From contig NZ_JBFHJW010000008.1 in NCBI RefSeq assembly GCF_041595635.1, positions 28,896 through 92,895 on the forward strand: DNA of 64,000 nt, in the 5' to 3' direction. This DNA is from Labilibaculum sp041595635. GTDB lineage: Bacteria; Bacteroidota; Bacteroidia; Bacteroidales; Marinifilaceae. Both the position numbers and the translations under genes were made by a program. Under the pieces are notes generated by a model. The model saw only the letters and a list, made by a program, of their open reading frames with translations, did no database searches and was not told where the DNA came from. The stretch's first letter is position 1. Each line of letters starts with the position of its first letter. This document shows positions 16,785-25,885 of the stretch, one piece after another.

Positions 16785-18116
16785 ATGAAGCGTAAAGCAA
16801 TTATTTCAGGTTTTTCTAAATTATCCCGCGAGGAGAAGATGGAAAAAATGGGTGAATTAACGGGAAGTGCCGAGAGGATAAAATCTCAGTTAGATAGTTT
16901 TCGCCTGCAAAATAAAGAACAGCAAGATTTGTTGGATGAAATTAGCGAGAATACTCTATCTAATTTTTATTTGCCATTTGGTGTTGCACCCAACTTTCTA
17001 ATTAACAATCAGCTGTATCACATTCCAATGGTGATTGAGGAAAGTTCTGTGATTGCCGCAGCCTCAAGATCGGCTAAGTTTTGGGCCAGTCATGGAGGAT
17101 TTTCAGCTCGGGTTGTTTCGATGGTAAAATCCGGACAGGTTCATTTTATATGGAAAGGTGATTCGGATCAATTGATGGATTTGCTGCCAGAATTAAAATT
17201 CGAATTGTATCGGGCTACCAAAGAATTAACCCGAAATATGCGCCAACGTGGCGGTGGAATTCAAAGTATTAAACTAGTGAATCTTAGTCACGAAATGGAC
17301 AATTATTATCAGTTGCATGTAACATTTGAAACTGCTGATTCCATGGGAGCCAACTTTATAAATTCCTGTTTGGAGAAAATGGCTCAGCAACTAAAAAAAT
17401 TCTTTCGGAATTATGAAGGCCTTTCGAATTTAGATCGTGAATGCGAAATAATCATGGCTATTCTTTCAAATTACACGCCCGATTGTTTAGTTGAGTGTTC
17501 TGTAGAGTGCAGTTTTGATGAGTTGGATGAAATTCATCCGGGGATTAGTGGACATGAATTTGCTGCTAAGTTCCAAAAAGCGGCTCAAATTGCTGAGTTA
17601 GATGTATATCGGGCAGCGACCCATAATAAAGGAATTTTTAATGGTGTTGATGCAGTTGCTTTAGCAACAGGAAACGATTTTAGAGCCATTGAGGCAAACG
17701 GACATGTTTTTGCCTCTAAAACAGGAAAATATAAAAGTTTAAGTCAGGTTAGTCTATCGAATAATCGCTTCAAATATCAGTTAATAATGCCTCTTTCTTT
17801 GGGGACTGTTGGAGGGTTAACAAGTTTGCACCCTTTGGCAAAATTTGGTCTGGAATTGCTTGGGAAACCTTCGGCGAAGGAACTAATGATGATTACTGCA
17901 GCAGCAGGTTTAGCAAATAATTTTGGTGCTTTGCGCTCATTGGTAACCACAGGAATTCAACAGGGACATATGAAAATGCATTTGTCTAATTTGTTAAATT
18001 CCCTAAAAGCAGATTACGATGAGAAAAAACAGGCTTTGGAATATTTTGCGCATAAGACCGTTTCTTACAGCGAAGTGGAATCTTTTATTAAGTCATTACG
18101 AACTAAGCTACAATAG
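16785..18116 (+). CDS. mvaA: Hydroxymethylglutaryl-CoA reductase, class II-like
   Basis: This 443-residue soluble protein lacks the membrane anchor of class I enzymes. Catalytic elements are visible: Glu in IEESSVIAAAS, Lys in ATHNKGIFNGVDA, Asp in LATGNDFRAIEA, and the C-terminal His in QQGHMKMHL. ETADSMGANFIN belongs to the cofactor/substrate region. It reduces HMG-CoA to mevalonate with two NAD(P)H; which cofactor is used is not clear by eye. A 125-base gap separates it from the isomerase gene, and three further mevalonate-pathway genes follow with short gaps. HMG-CoA synthase is not in the window. Confidence 0.93.
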   Translation: MKRKAIISGFSKLSREEKMEKMGELTGSAERIKSQLDSFRLQNKEQQDLLDEISENTLSNFYLPFGVAPNFLINNQLYHIPMVIEESSVIAAASRSAKFWASHGGFSARVVSMVKSGQVHFIWKGDSDQLMDLLPELKFELYRATKELTRNMRQRGGGIQSIKLVNLSHEMDNYYQLHVTFETADSMGANFINSCLEKMAQQLKKFFRNYEGLSNLDRECEIIMAILSNYTPDCLVECSVECSFDELDEIHPGISGHEFAAKFQKAAQIAELDVYRAATHNKGIFNGVDAVALATGNDFRAIEANGHVFASKTGKYKSLSQVSLSNNRFKYQLIMPLSLGTVGGLTSLHPLAKFGLELLGKPSAKELMMITAAAGLANNFGALRSLVTTGIQQGHMKMHLSNLLNSLKADYDEKKQALEYFAHKTVSYSEVESFIKSLRTKLQ

Positions 18117-18119
18117 AAT

Positions 18120-19046
18120 TTGACCGCTTTACTTAAATATTATTCGAACGCTAAATTTCTACTTACAGGCGAATATTTTGTCTTGCATGGAGCATTAGCT
18201 TTTGCTATTCCCTTGCGATTTGGTCAATTTATGGAAGTTTCCTATTCGGACGAAGCAAATTTGGAATGGCTAGCTTTCGAAAAAGGAAAGTTATGGCTTC
18301 ATTTTATAATTTCTGATCAGGAAATTAATAATCAGATAAATGAGGGAGAGAATGAAAAAGATTTTGTCTGTTTTTTGCTGAATAGAGCCAAAAGTTTAAA
18401 CCCTTCTTTTCTTACGAATTGCCAATATCGCGTTCGAAGTGAAATTAATTTTGATCGCAATTGGGGACTGGGAAGTAGTTCTACTCTCATTAATAATGTA
18501 GCTAAATGGGCCAATGTGAATCCATACCAATTGCATTCGTTGGTTGCTAACGGATCGGGTTTTGATATTGCCTGCGCTAACTACGGTAAACCGATTTTGT
18601 TCCGTCGCGATGGCAATCATCCACTAATTTATCCTGTTGATTTTTCGCCTGCATTTACCCATCAGATTTACTTTGTGTATCTGGGTAAAAAACAGAAAAG
18701 CTCCGACTCGGTAAAATTCTTTCTTTCCGAAGCCAAACCAAAGCAGGAGAGTCTCGACAACATATCTCAATTAAGTAAAGATATTCTCGTAGTTAAAACA
18801 TCCACAGAATTTGATGATCTGATTCGAAAACATGAAGATTTACTTGCTGATTTATTGGGCGAAGAATGTGTGAAAGAAAAGCTATTTCCCGATTTTGAGG
18901 GATCTGTAAAATCATTGGGAGCCTGGGGCGGTGATTTTGTGATGTTAAGAAGTGATTGGAGTAAAAGTAAAATACAGTCCTATTTTCAAAAGACAGGATT
19001 GACAAATATATTTTCCTGGAAAGAAATGATACTGAATAAAAATTAA
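18120..19046 (+). CDS. GYDIA-family GHMP kinase, likely phosphomevalonate kinase
   Basis: This 308-residue GHMP-fold kinase starts at TTG 18120, three bases after the reductase stop. AKFLLTGEYFVLHG is GHMP motif 1 and WGLGSSSTLINN the phosphate-binding loop. GSGFDIACANYGKP corresponds to the GYDIA signature with Phe in place of Tyr. LGAWGGDFVM replaces the usual motif 3. This family is found inside mevalonate operons of Bacteroidota. Since mevalonate kinase and the decarboxylase are both present here, the missing phosphomevalonate kinase step is the obvious role, but this is inference. Sequence divergence from known PMKs is large. Confidence 0.82.
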   Translation: MTALLKYYSNAKFLLTGEYFVLHGALAFAIPLRFGQFMEVSYSDEANLEWLAFEKGKLWLHFIISDQEINNQINEGENEKDFVCFLLNRAKSLNPSFLTNCQYRVRSEINFDRNWGLGSSSTLINNVAKWANVNPYQLHSLVANGSGFDIACANYGKPILFRRDGNHPLIYPVDFSPAFTHQIYFVYLGKKQKSSDSVKFFLSEAKPKQESLDNISQLSKDILVVKTSTEFDDLIRKHEDLLADLLGEECVKEKLFPDFEGSVKSLGAWGGDFVMLRSDWSKSKIQSYFQKTGLTNIFSWKEMILNKN

Positions 19047-19058
19047 TTAACAAAAGAA

Positions 19059-20111
19059 ATGAAGACCACTATCAATTCGGGATCAATTGGCTGGGAAAGT
19101 CCATCGAATATTGCACTCATAAAATACTGGGGAAAAAAAGGCAATCAGTTGCCCTGCAATCCTTCCATTAGCATGAGTTTAAAAAATTCACTTAGTCGTA
19201 CTTTGCTTCATTATGAGCCAAAAACGAAAGAGAATGCCTTACGTTTTTTATTCGAAGGCAAAAGGCAAGTTCTTTTCGAACAGCGTATTTGTAAGTTTTT
19301 CGAGAGCTTGTCCGATCAGTTCAATTTTCTAAACGATTATCAATTTTCTATTTCTTCGGAGAATACTTTTCCGCATTCGGCAGGTATTGCCAGCTCTGCT
19401 TCGGCAATGAGTTCGCTGGCCTTGTGCTTATGTAGTATGGAAGAAGAAATATCGGGTAAACAACTAAGTAGCGATGATTTTTACAAAAAAGCAAGCCTAG
19501 TTGCTCGTTTGGGTTCTGGTAGTGCTTCCCGATCGGTTTATGGTGGTTTTGTGGCTTGGGGAGAAAGTCCTTCTTTTTCCAAATCATCCGATGAGTATGC
19601 AGCTTCTTTTTCGCAATACATTCACCCTGTTTTTCAGGATTTTCAGGATGCAATTCTTTTGGTAAGCTCAAAACAGAAGGAAGTTTCTAGTTCTGTTGGG
19701 CATGAGTTAATGAAAAATCATCCTTACGCAATGGCTAGATTTTCTCAGGCTAATGTTCATTTTGAAAGAATGTTGGGGGTTTTACGATCGGGCGATTTAA
19801 ATGATTTTATTCAGATTATGGAGAATGAAGCACTGAGTTTGCATGGCTTAATGATGAATTCGACCCCTTCTTACACACTTTTAGAACCCAATACCTTGGA
19901 ATTGATCGAGAGAATTCGATCTTTTCGGAGCTCTAACAATATTCCTGTTGGATTTACTTTGGATGCAGGGCCTAACATCCATTTGATGTATCCTAAGTCG
20001 GTAGGAGAAAAAGTTCTGCCTTTTATTGAATCTCAATTGTCGCATTTCTTGGAAGATGGACGATTTATTATGGATGAAAAAGGGGACGGACCCCGAAAAA
20101 TTAAAATTTAA
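19059..20111 (+). CDS. mvaD: Diphosphomevalonate decarboxylase
   Basis: This 350-residue GHMP-fold enzyme has PSNIALIKYWGKKG (substrate-binding N-terminal motif), SAGIASSASAMSSLALCL (phosphate loop), and ARLGSGSASRSVYGGFVAW, whose Ser/Arg residues bind the diphosphate. The C-terminal TLDAGPNIHLMYP holds the catalytic Asp. The enzyme converts mevalonate 5-diphosphate to IPP with ATP hydrolysis and CO2 release. It lies 12 bases after the GYDIA kinase gene and 6 bases before mevalonate kinase. Confidence 0.95.
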   Translation: MKTTINSGSIGWESPSNIALIKYWGKKGNQLPCNPSISMSLKNSLSRTLLHYEPKTKENALRFLFEGKRQVLFEQRICKFFESLSDQFNFLNDYQFSISSENTFPHSAGIASSASAMSSLALCLCSMEEEISGKQLSSDDFYKKASLVARLGSGSASRSVYGGFVAWGESPSFSKSSDEYAASFSQYIHPVFQDFQDAILLVSSKQKEVSSSVGHELMKNHPYAMARFSQANVHFERMLGVLRSGDLNDFIQIMENEALSLHGLMMNSTPSYTLLEPNTLELIERIRSFRSSNNIPVGFTLDAGPNIHLMYPKSVGEKVLPFIESQLSHFLEDGRFIMDEKGDGPRKIKI

Positions 20112-20117
20112 AGAGTT

Positions 20118-21080
20118 GTGAGAGTACATCCTAATTTATTTTATGCGAAAATTTTACTCTTTGGTGAGTACGGAGTTTTACTAAATTCGATGGGTTTAAG
20201 TATTCCTTATACCCATTTTATAGGAGAGTTAAGTTTTATTGGTGAGGATAAGTATACCGATCGGAATTTTGCGAAACGCTCCAATAGTGAATTGTTAAAA
20301 TTTTTAAACTATCTAAAAGATAGATCTTCTTCCTATGAGGATTTTATCGATTTGGTGGCTTTCGAAAAGGATCTGAAAAATGGTTTGTATTTCGAATCGA
20401 GCATTCCCGAGAGTTATGGTTTGGGCAGTTCGGGGGCTTTGTGTGCTGCTGTTTATAAAAAATATGGAATTAAAGCGATTGGCAATAGCCGAAAGCTAAA
20501 TAATGGTGAAATTATTCAATTGAAAAAGCTTTTGGCTCAGTTAGAGTCTGGTTTTCATGGGAAGAGTTCTGGTCTGGATCCTTTAAATTCTTACTTAAAA
20601 GTTCCTTTGCTTATTCATAATCAAAATCAGATTGAACAGGTGAGTTTGCCGGGAAGAAAATTCGGTGAAGACAGTGCTATTTTCCTGATTAACTCGCAAA
20701 AATCTGGTAATACAGAACCTTTGGTTCGTTCTTTTTTGAAGAATTGTGAGCGCAAAGAATTTGCAGATTTAATGGAGCAGGAATTCATTCCCATGAACAA
20801 CGAGTGTATACATGAACTGGTGAATGGAAATGCCGATTCGTTTTTTTCGAAACTGGCTCGCTTATCAAAATTTCAATGGACACACTTTAAATCGATGATT
20901 CCTGATAGCTTTCTCGATTTATGGGTTGAAGGATTGACTAGCCAAAAATTTTGGTTGAAACTATGTGGCTCAGGTGGAGGTGGTTACTTGTTGGGATTTA
21001 CAAGAAATTATTCGGCTACCAAAAACTTACTACTTTCCAAAGGCTACGATATTGTAACGGTTTACGAGAATGAGAGATAG
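20118..21080 (+). CDS. mvk: Mevalonate kinase
   Basis: This 320-residue GHMP kinase starts at GTG 20118, six bases after the decarboxylase stop. Motif 1 is AKILLFGEYGVLL, the phosphate loop is ESYGLGSSGALCAAV, the HGKSSGLDPLNSYL segment holds the catalytic Asp, and motif 3 is LCGSGGGGYLLGF. It phosphorylates mevalonate at O5. Among the two kinases of the operon this is the one with the HGKSSGxD pattern typical of mevalonate kinase, so the other is assigned to the next step. It is the last gene of the operon; no clear terminator hairpin follows in the 44 bases before the convergent gene. Confidence 0.88.
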   Translation: MRVHPNLFYAKILLFGEYGVLLNSMGLSIPYTHFIGELSFIGEDKYTDRNFAKRSNSELLKFLNYLKDRSSSYEDFIDLVAFEKDLKNGLYFESSIPESYGLGSSGALCAAVYKKYGIKAIGNSRKLNNGEIIQLKKLLAQLESGFHGKSSGLDPLNSYLKVPLLIHNQNQIEQVSLPGRKFGEDSAIFLINSQKSGNTEPLVRSFLKNCERKEFADLMEQEFIPMNNECIHELVNGNADSFFSKLARLSKFQWTHFKSMIPDSFLDLWVEGLTSQKFWLKLCGSGGGGYLLGFTRNYSATKNLLLSKGYDIVTVYENER

Positions 21081-21124
21081 CTTGCTCTCGTCTTGTTTTA
21101 AAACGATTTGATTTTTTGAGATTG

Positions 21125-23047
21125 TTAATTACTAATGAGCAATGGAATACTGTAAGTAACTTGCGTACCACTTTCCATGGGATTCATATTTTTTAGATCG
21201 GCAATTTCAAAATGCATCTTTTTAGATGATTTAAAATTGTAAATTTTAACACGGTCGATGGCAATGGATGTTGCAAGGGATTTGTGGTTTTTGTTAGTGC
21301 TTAAGTTCTTTGCCTCGTCAATACCAATTCCATTGTCCCTAATTTGAAAGTTGAGCATTTCTTTGTTTCCGTTTAGGAAAACTTGAACCTGAATTTTTGC
21401 ATCTGGCTTGTTTCGCAGCATGCCGTGAATCAATGCATTTTCGACAAAAGGTTGAGCCAGCATAGGAGGAACAAGAACTTCATCTTGGTCGATATTTTCA
21501 CCAATCTTAAATTCGTAGCTTATTTCATTTTCGAAACGCAATTTTTGCAAACCAATATAATCTTGTAAGGTTTCCAGCTCAGTTCTTAAGGAGACAAATT
21601 CTTCACGGGAATTCTCTAAAATTCCTCGTACTAAACTTGCTAATCTTGAAAGGTAATTGTTGGCTTCTTTATTTTTATGATCTAAAATAAAACTTTGAAT
21701 GGCAGTTAAGGAATTGAATAAAAAGTGCGGATTCATTTGAGTTAGTAGCACTTTTTGTCGCAAATCCATTATTTTGTGATCGACTCGTAATCTATTAATC
21801 CGTAAAGAAATAAGAATGGCAACAACACCCACTATCAATACAACAATTAGAAGAATAATCCAGTAATTTTTTTTGCTTAATTCAAGTTGTTGAATCTGAC
21901 TCTTTTGGGTGAGAACTTCTAATTCATTTTTTCGTTGTTCCGATTCATATTTGGCAGTAAGTTCGGCAACTGTTCGATTTTGGTAGATTGTAATTAAAGA
22001 ATCTTTCAGGTGATTGTATTTTTTTAAATAGCTAATTGCTTCAACAGCTTTCTTTCTTTTTTCCAGAAAGGCAGAATAGTAGTAATAGGCTTCTTTTAAT
22101 AGGTCTGAATAGTGATTTTGTTTGGATGTTTTAATCGATTTTTGAAAGTATTCCTCAGCTTTATTATCATTGTTTAATTTATTATAAACATTGGCTTTTA
22201 AGGTGAATATCTGACTAAGGCCCCAATAGTCGTTAAGTTGTATTCGTAGTTTTTCACATTCGTTGTAGTATTCTAATGCTTTATCGGCCTGGTTGAGAAA
22301 AACGTATGATTGACCAATATTTAAAAGAATGGTTGATTTCAGCTGCATATTTTCTGCATGCTTATTCAATTCTAAAGCGTGAAGCAAAAGGGTTAAGGAT
22401 TCTTCGTAATTATTGAGTTCGACCTGAAGCACTCCCATATTGATAAATATATTTGTCAATCGGGCATAGTTATGAAGATCTTCATAAATTTTTTGAGCGG
22501 ACTTATAAAAAACTAATGCTTTTTCAGTTTGATTAAGTGTTTGGTAAACACCTCCAATATTAAAGTAAGCACTGCCTACTCCACTTTTATACCCCAATGA
22601 TTTGTAAATTTCTAAGGCTTTTAAGTATTGTTGCAAGGCTTTGTCATACATTCCAGTTCTTCTGTAAATAATACCAATATTCGAAGTTACCTTTCCAATA
22701 TTAAGAGAATCACTTAGTTTGTTAAATTCGAGTATAGATTTTTCATAATAATATTGTGCAGAATCAAATACTCCTTGATAGAAATAGGTAACTCCAAGTG
22801 ATTTACAGGAGGCGGCTATTATGTTAGCCTTATTTGATGGTAAAGCTAATTTGATTGCTTGTTTCCCTGTTTTTATGCTTGCATCAAAAGATGAGTCTCG
22901 TAGTTGTTCAGCACATTTAATGATCTCGAAAATTTTTTCTTTCTGAGGATTTTTGACCTTGTCAACGTTTTCATTAATAGCTGTTTGGTTAGAATATACT
23001 TGTAGGGAATTAATTATAATTAGTAAAAAGGGTAAAAGTAGTCGCAT
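21125..23047 (-). CDS. TPR-containing sensor histidine kinase (LytS/YehU class)
   Basis: This 640-residue protein has a signal peptide or N-terminal anchor at 1-20, about six TPR repeats at 70-340 (for example GDxYDKALQQYLKALEIYKS-like units), a coiled coil at 355-390, a transmembrane helix at about 395-415, then the His_kinase domain. The phospho-acceptor is His441 in QMNPHFLFNSL; the ATPase part has PFVENALIHGM and IRDNGIGID. TPRs face the periplasm as sensor. Such kinases normally pair with a LytTR response regulator, but none is adjacent. It converges on the mevalonate kinase gene. Confidence 0.9.
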   Translation of the reverse strand: MRLLLPFLLIIINSLQVYSNQTAINENVDKVKNPQKEKIFEIIKCAEQLRDSSFDASIKTGKQAIKLALPSNKANIIAASCKSLGVTYFYQGVFDSAQYYYEKSILEFNKLSDSLNIGKVTSNIGIIYRRTGMYDKALQQYLKALEIYKSLGYKSGVGSAYFNIGGVYQTLNQTEKALVFYKSAQKIYEDLHNYARLTNIFINMGVLQVELNNYEESLTLLLHALELNKHAENMQLKSTILLNIGQSYVFLNQADKALEYYNECEKLRIQLNDYWGLSQIFTLKANVYNKLNNDNKAEEYFQKSIKTSKQNHYSDLLKEAYYYYSAFLEKRKKAVEAISYLKKYNHLKDSLITIYQNRTVAELTAKYESEQRKNELEVLTQKSQIQQLELSKKNYWIILLIVVLIVGVVAILISLRINRLRVDHKIMDLRQKVLLTQMNPHFLFNSLTAIQSFILDHKNKEANNYLSRLASLVRGILENSREEFVSLRTELETLQDYIGLQKLRFENEISYEFKIGENIDQDEVLVPPMLAQPFVENALIHGMLRNKPDAKIQVQVFLNGNKEMLNFQIRDNGIGIDEAKNLSTNKNHKSLATSIAIDRVKIYNFKSSKKMHFEIADLKNMNPMESGTQVTYSIPLLISN

Positions 23048-23161
23048 ATATTAAAATGAATCAAATGCAAAGTGAAATTTTAATTACGCGTAAAATATAG
23101 ATTTAAGTTGATTTTTTAGCCATGCTTTTTGTTTTTATTCGATTCCATTTTAAAACACAAT

Positions 23162-23189
23162 AAAAGCCTGATCAAACGATCAGGCTTTT
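23162..23189 (-). terminator. Terminator between the FadL-type and histidine kinase genes
   Basis: The perfect 12-bp stem AAAAGCCTGATC / GATCAGGCTTTT with a 4-base loop lies 22 bases after the FadL gene stop on the minus strand. Confidence 0.8.
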
Positions 23190-23211
23190 GACATCATAAG
23201 AGATGTGGTAT

Positions 23212-24438
23212 TTATAGGTTGTAAGTAATACCAATTCCTGGTAAAAATCCTGTGTTTTTATATTCTCCTGCAAAACCACTATTTCCATCAGCAGCATCTA
23301 CTTTTTCTCCATTGATATACAGTAAAGAAGCATCAAGGCTTAGTTTACTTGTTAGCAAATAGGAGAAACCTGCAGAAAGGCCGATCTTATCTGCACCTGG
23401 TGTTTCTGGAGTGTAAAAGTCTTTATTAGTAGGAGTTTCATCGTAGTAAAAACCTGCACGAATATCTAGTTTTTCATTTGCCGAATATTGTGCTCCAATT
23501 CGGTAAGTTGCAGTATTGCTCCAATCTCTCGTGCTTTCCGAATCTGCTAAGGCAGCTGTATTTGTTTCAAAGTCGAAATTCAATGATTCATATTCATTCC
23601 ACTTTACAAAATTCACATCGGCAGAAACCAACCATTTTTCGTTTATTTGATAAGCCAATCCAATATTTAAACTAGCAGGAAGAGGAAGCGCTACAGCCAC
23701 TCCACCATCAGGGAAATAGGCTGAAACAGCGTCGTTAACAGTAAAATCTGCTTCTGCATCAGTATATTCCAACTCTACATCTACTTGAGAACGATAGGAA
23801 AGACCAATGTTCAAATTCTCGTTGGCTTTTATAAATAGACCTACATTGTAGCCATACTGAATTTTATCTCCACTAATGTTTACTTGCCCGTCGGGAACTC
23901 CAAGACTACTTAGTGGAAGAGCTCTATTTAAATCAACTTCTCCGTATACAATGGTAAGTCCTGCTCCTACACTAATCCAATCAGCAAGCTGATACGAAAG
24001 CGTAGGTTGAAGGTAAATTGCTTTCAGGCTAATGTCTTGAATCAAGTATTTTCCTGACCAATCTTCACCAAAATCAATTTTATTCCCAAAAGGAGTGTAA
24101 ACACCTATTCCGACAGCAAGTTTTTCATTTACTTTCATCGAACCATAAAGATAGAATGGCGTTCCTGTAGGATTATCTGTTTCTTCAGTTAAGCCATCGG
24201 CAGAGTATTCTGTTTTAATTAGTGTTGCAAATCCACCTAAAGAGAAACTATATTTTTGATCAAGAGTAGAGAGAGCTGCAGGATTCCATTGCATACTACT
24301 AGCATCAAAATTTAATGCAGTACCAACATGGCCCATTCCGGTTTGTTTATTTCCTTGCACATTAACAGCATAACCTTCTGCTTTTACGTTGTAAGCCAGT
24401 ACTATAATTGCAATGGCTAAACATATTCTTTTTATCAT
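23212..24438 (-). CDS. OmpP1/FadL-family outer membrane transporter
   Basis: This 408-residue protein has a signal peptide (MIKRICLAIAIIVLAYNVKA). The mature start YAVNVQGNKQTGMGHVGTA and the following DASSMQWNPAALSTLD form the N-terminal hatch typical of FadL, where an NPA motif is conserved. The remainder is a 14-strand barrel ending GFLPGIGITYNL with the terminal aromatic-hydrophobic strand. FadL-type channels take up long-chain fatty acids or other hydrophobic compounds. It is monocistronic. The actual substrate is unknown. Confidence 0.88.
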   Translation of the reverse strand: MIKRICLAIAIIVLAYNVKAEGYAVNVQGNKQTGMGHVGTALNFDASSMQWNPAALSTLDQKYSFSLGGFATLIKTEYSADGLTEETDNPTGTPFYLYGSMKVNEKLAVGIGVYTPFGNKIDFGEDWSGKYLIQDISLKAIYLQPTLSYQLADWISVGAGLTIVYGEVDLNRALPLSSLGVPDGQVNISGDKIQYGYNVGLFIKANENLNIGLSYRSQVDVELEYTDAEADFTVNDAVSAYFPDGGVAVALPLPASLNIGLAYQINEKWLVSADVNFVKWNEYESLNFDFETNTAALADSESTRDWSNTATYRIGAQYSANEKLDIRAGFYYDETPTNKDFYTPETPGADKIGLSAGFSYLLTSKLSLDASLLYINGEKVDAADGNSGFAGEYKNTGFLPGIGITYNL

Positions 24439-24660
24439 AAATTGTGGTTTTATTAATTTGGTAGAAATATAGGTTCAATTTAATTTGAATGCAAGAAGTA
24501 ATGGCTATTTGAGGAAGGTGATTCGTGCTGTATCCATTTATTTATAGATGTTATGGCCAAATAAAAATATATAGATATATAAAATTGTATTGATTTGTTT
24601 GTCAGTTTTTATTAAATTATTAATACATTTAACCTGAATAATAATTATTTATTCAAGGAT

Positions 24661-25815
24661 ATGACAAATAGAATGAATAAGAAAAGCACGGGTGATTTCA
24701 TTTACCAAAGTTTTAAAGAGGGGTATAAAAGCGTTACGCCTTCTTTAATCAATCGTTCGTTCGAGTGGAAGGATAAACAGATAAATATTTTACTGGAATC
24801 TGCCATGCTTGAATTGGGGGAACTGAATGCTTATTCGAAATTTTTTCCAAATATTGAGCAACATTTGCCAATGTTTATCGCTCAAGAGGTTATTGCTTCG
24901 AACTTAATTGAGGGGAATAAATGTAATTTACAACAGGCATTCATTGATGATAATTCGAAGAGTTTTAAAAGTTTGTATGCTCAAAAAGAAATCAGTAATC
25001 ATATAAAAGCAATTTGTTGGGGAGTTGATGAGTTGAAAAAATTTCCTTTATCGGTTCGTTTGATTAAAGACGCTCATCGTATATTGTGTGCCGATTTGCC
25101 CAAAAAAAAAGAGTTTGGTGGAAAATTTCGACCATATTACCGTGCTCTTGATCAACCTTTTGATGAAGAAATAAACTATATTCCACCCAATAAGCATGAG
25201 TTAAAAATTTTGATTAACGATGGGAAAAAATTCTGGAGAAATGATGATTTGGAATTGCCTCAATTGATTAAGATGGCTATCTCCTTGTATCAATTCGAAA
25301 ATATACTGCCTTTTTTGGATGGGAATGGAAGAACGGCCAGAACATTAATTTTGTTCGAAGTTTTAAGTCTAAAATTTGTTGCTCTGCCTATTTTGAACCT
25401 TTCAGTTTTCTTCGAAAAAAATCGTTTGGAATATTACCATCGTTTAAATTTAATACGATCGAAAAATGATATTGAGCAATGGATTCGATTTTTTCTAAAT
25501 GGCATAAAAGAAACAGCATTGCATTGTAAACAACTATTTTGTGGAATTAAGACCTTAAATCAAAATTATCAATTTGTAATTGAGAACAAAATGGGCAAGA
25601 AAAGAAAACAAACAGCGATTCGTTTACTCACTGTATTTTACTCAAATCCTTTTATGTCGGTAAATGAAATCAAAGAGAAATTAGGACTTAGTTTTCAGTC
25701 CGCTAATCAACTTATAAAAGAATTCGAATCGAATGGTTTGGTGAAAGAATACATTGGTGCTCGCCGAAATCGTATTTTTTACCTTTGGGAATACCTGCAT
25801 TTGTTCGAGTTGTAA
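24661..25815 (+). CDS. Fic-domain protein with degenerate catalytic motif
   Basis: This 384-residue protein has the Fic architecture of Fic/DOC proteins with a C-terminal winged helix. The N-terminal inhibitory motif SNLIEG (80-85) is intact (class II type). The Fic loop reads ILPFLDGNGRTAR (215-227): the catalytic His that should precede PF is Leu216 (codon CTG), while the phosphate-binding DGNGR is conserved. FGGKFRPYYR replaces the usual GxFR flap sequence. Residues about 310-380 form a winged helix (NEIKEKLGLSFQSANQLI). AMP transfer is unlikely without the His; another nucleotide-binding or regulatory role is possible. It is followed by a truncated PorP gene. Confidence 0.85.
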   Translation: MTNRMNKKSTGDFIYQSFKEGYKSVTPSLINRSFEWKDKQINILLESAMLELGELNAYSKFFPNIEQHLPMFIAQEVIASNLIEGNKCNLQQAFIDDNSKSFKSLYAQKEISNHIKAICWGVDELKKFPLSVRLIKDAHRILCADLPKKKEFGGKFRPYYRALDQPFDEEINYIPPNKHELKILINDGKKFWRNDDLELPQLIKMAISLYQFENILPFLDGNGRTARTLILFEVLSLKFVALPILNLSVFFEKNRLEYYHRLNLIRSKNDIEQWIRFFLNGIKETALHCKQLFCGIKTLNQNYQFVIENKMGKKRKQTAIRLLTVFYSNPFMSVNEIKEKLGLSFQSANQLIKEFESNGLVKEYIGARRNRIFYLWEYLHLFEL

Positions 25816-25885
25816 TCCCTTATTTCTTTCTCGCTTTTATGCGAATTTACCTTTGTAACTATTATGTGGATGAATAGCTAGGTAA

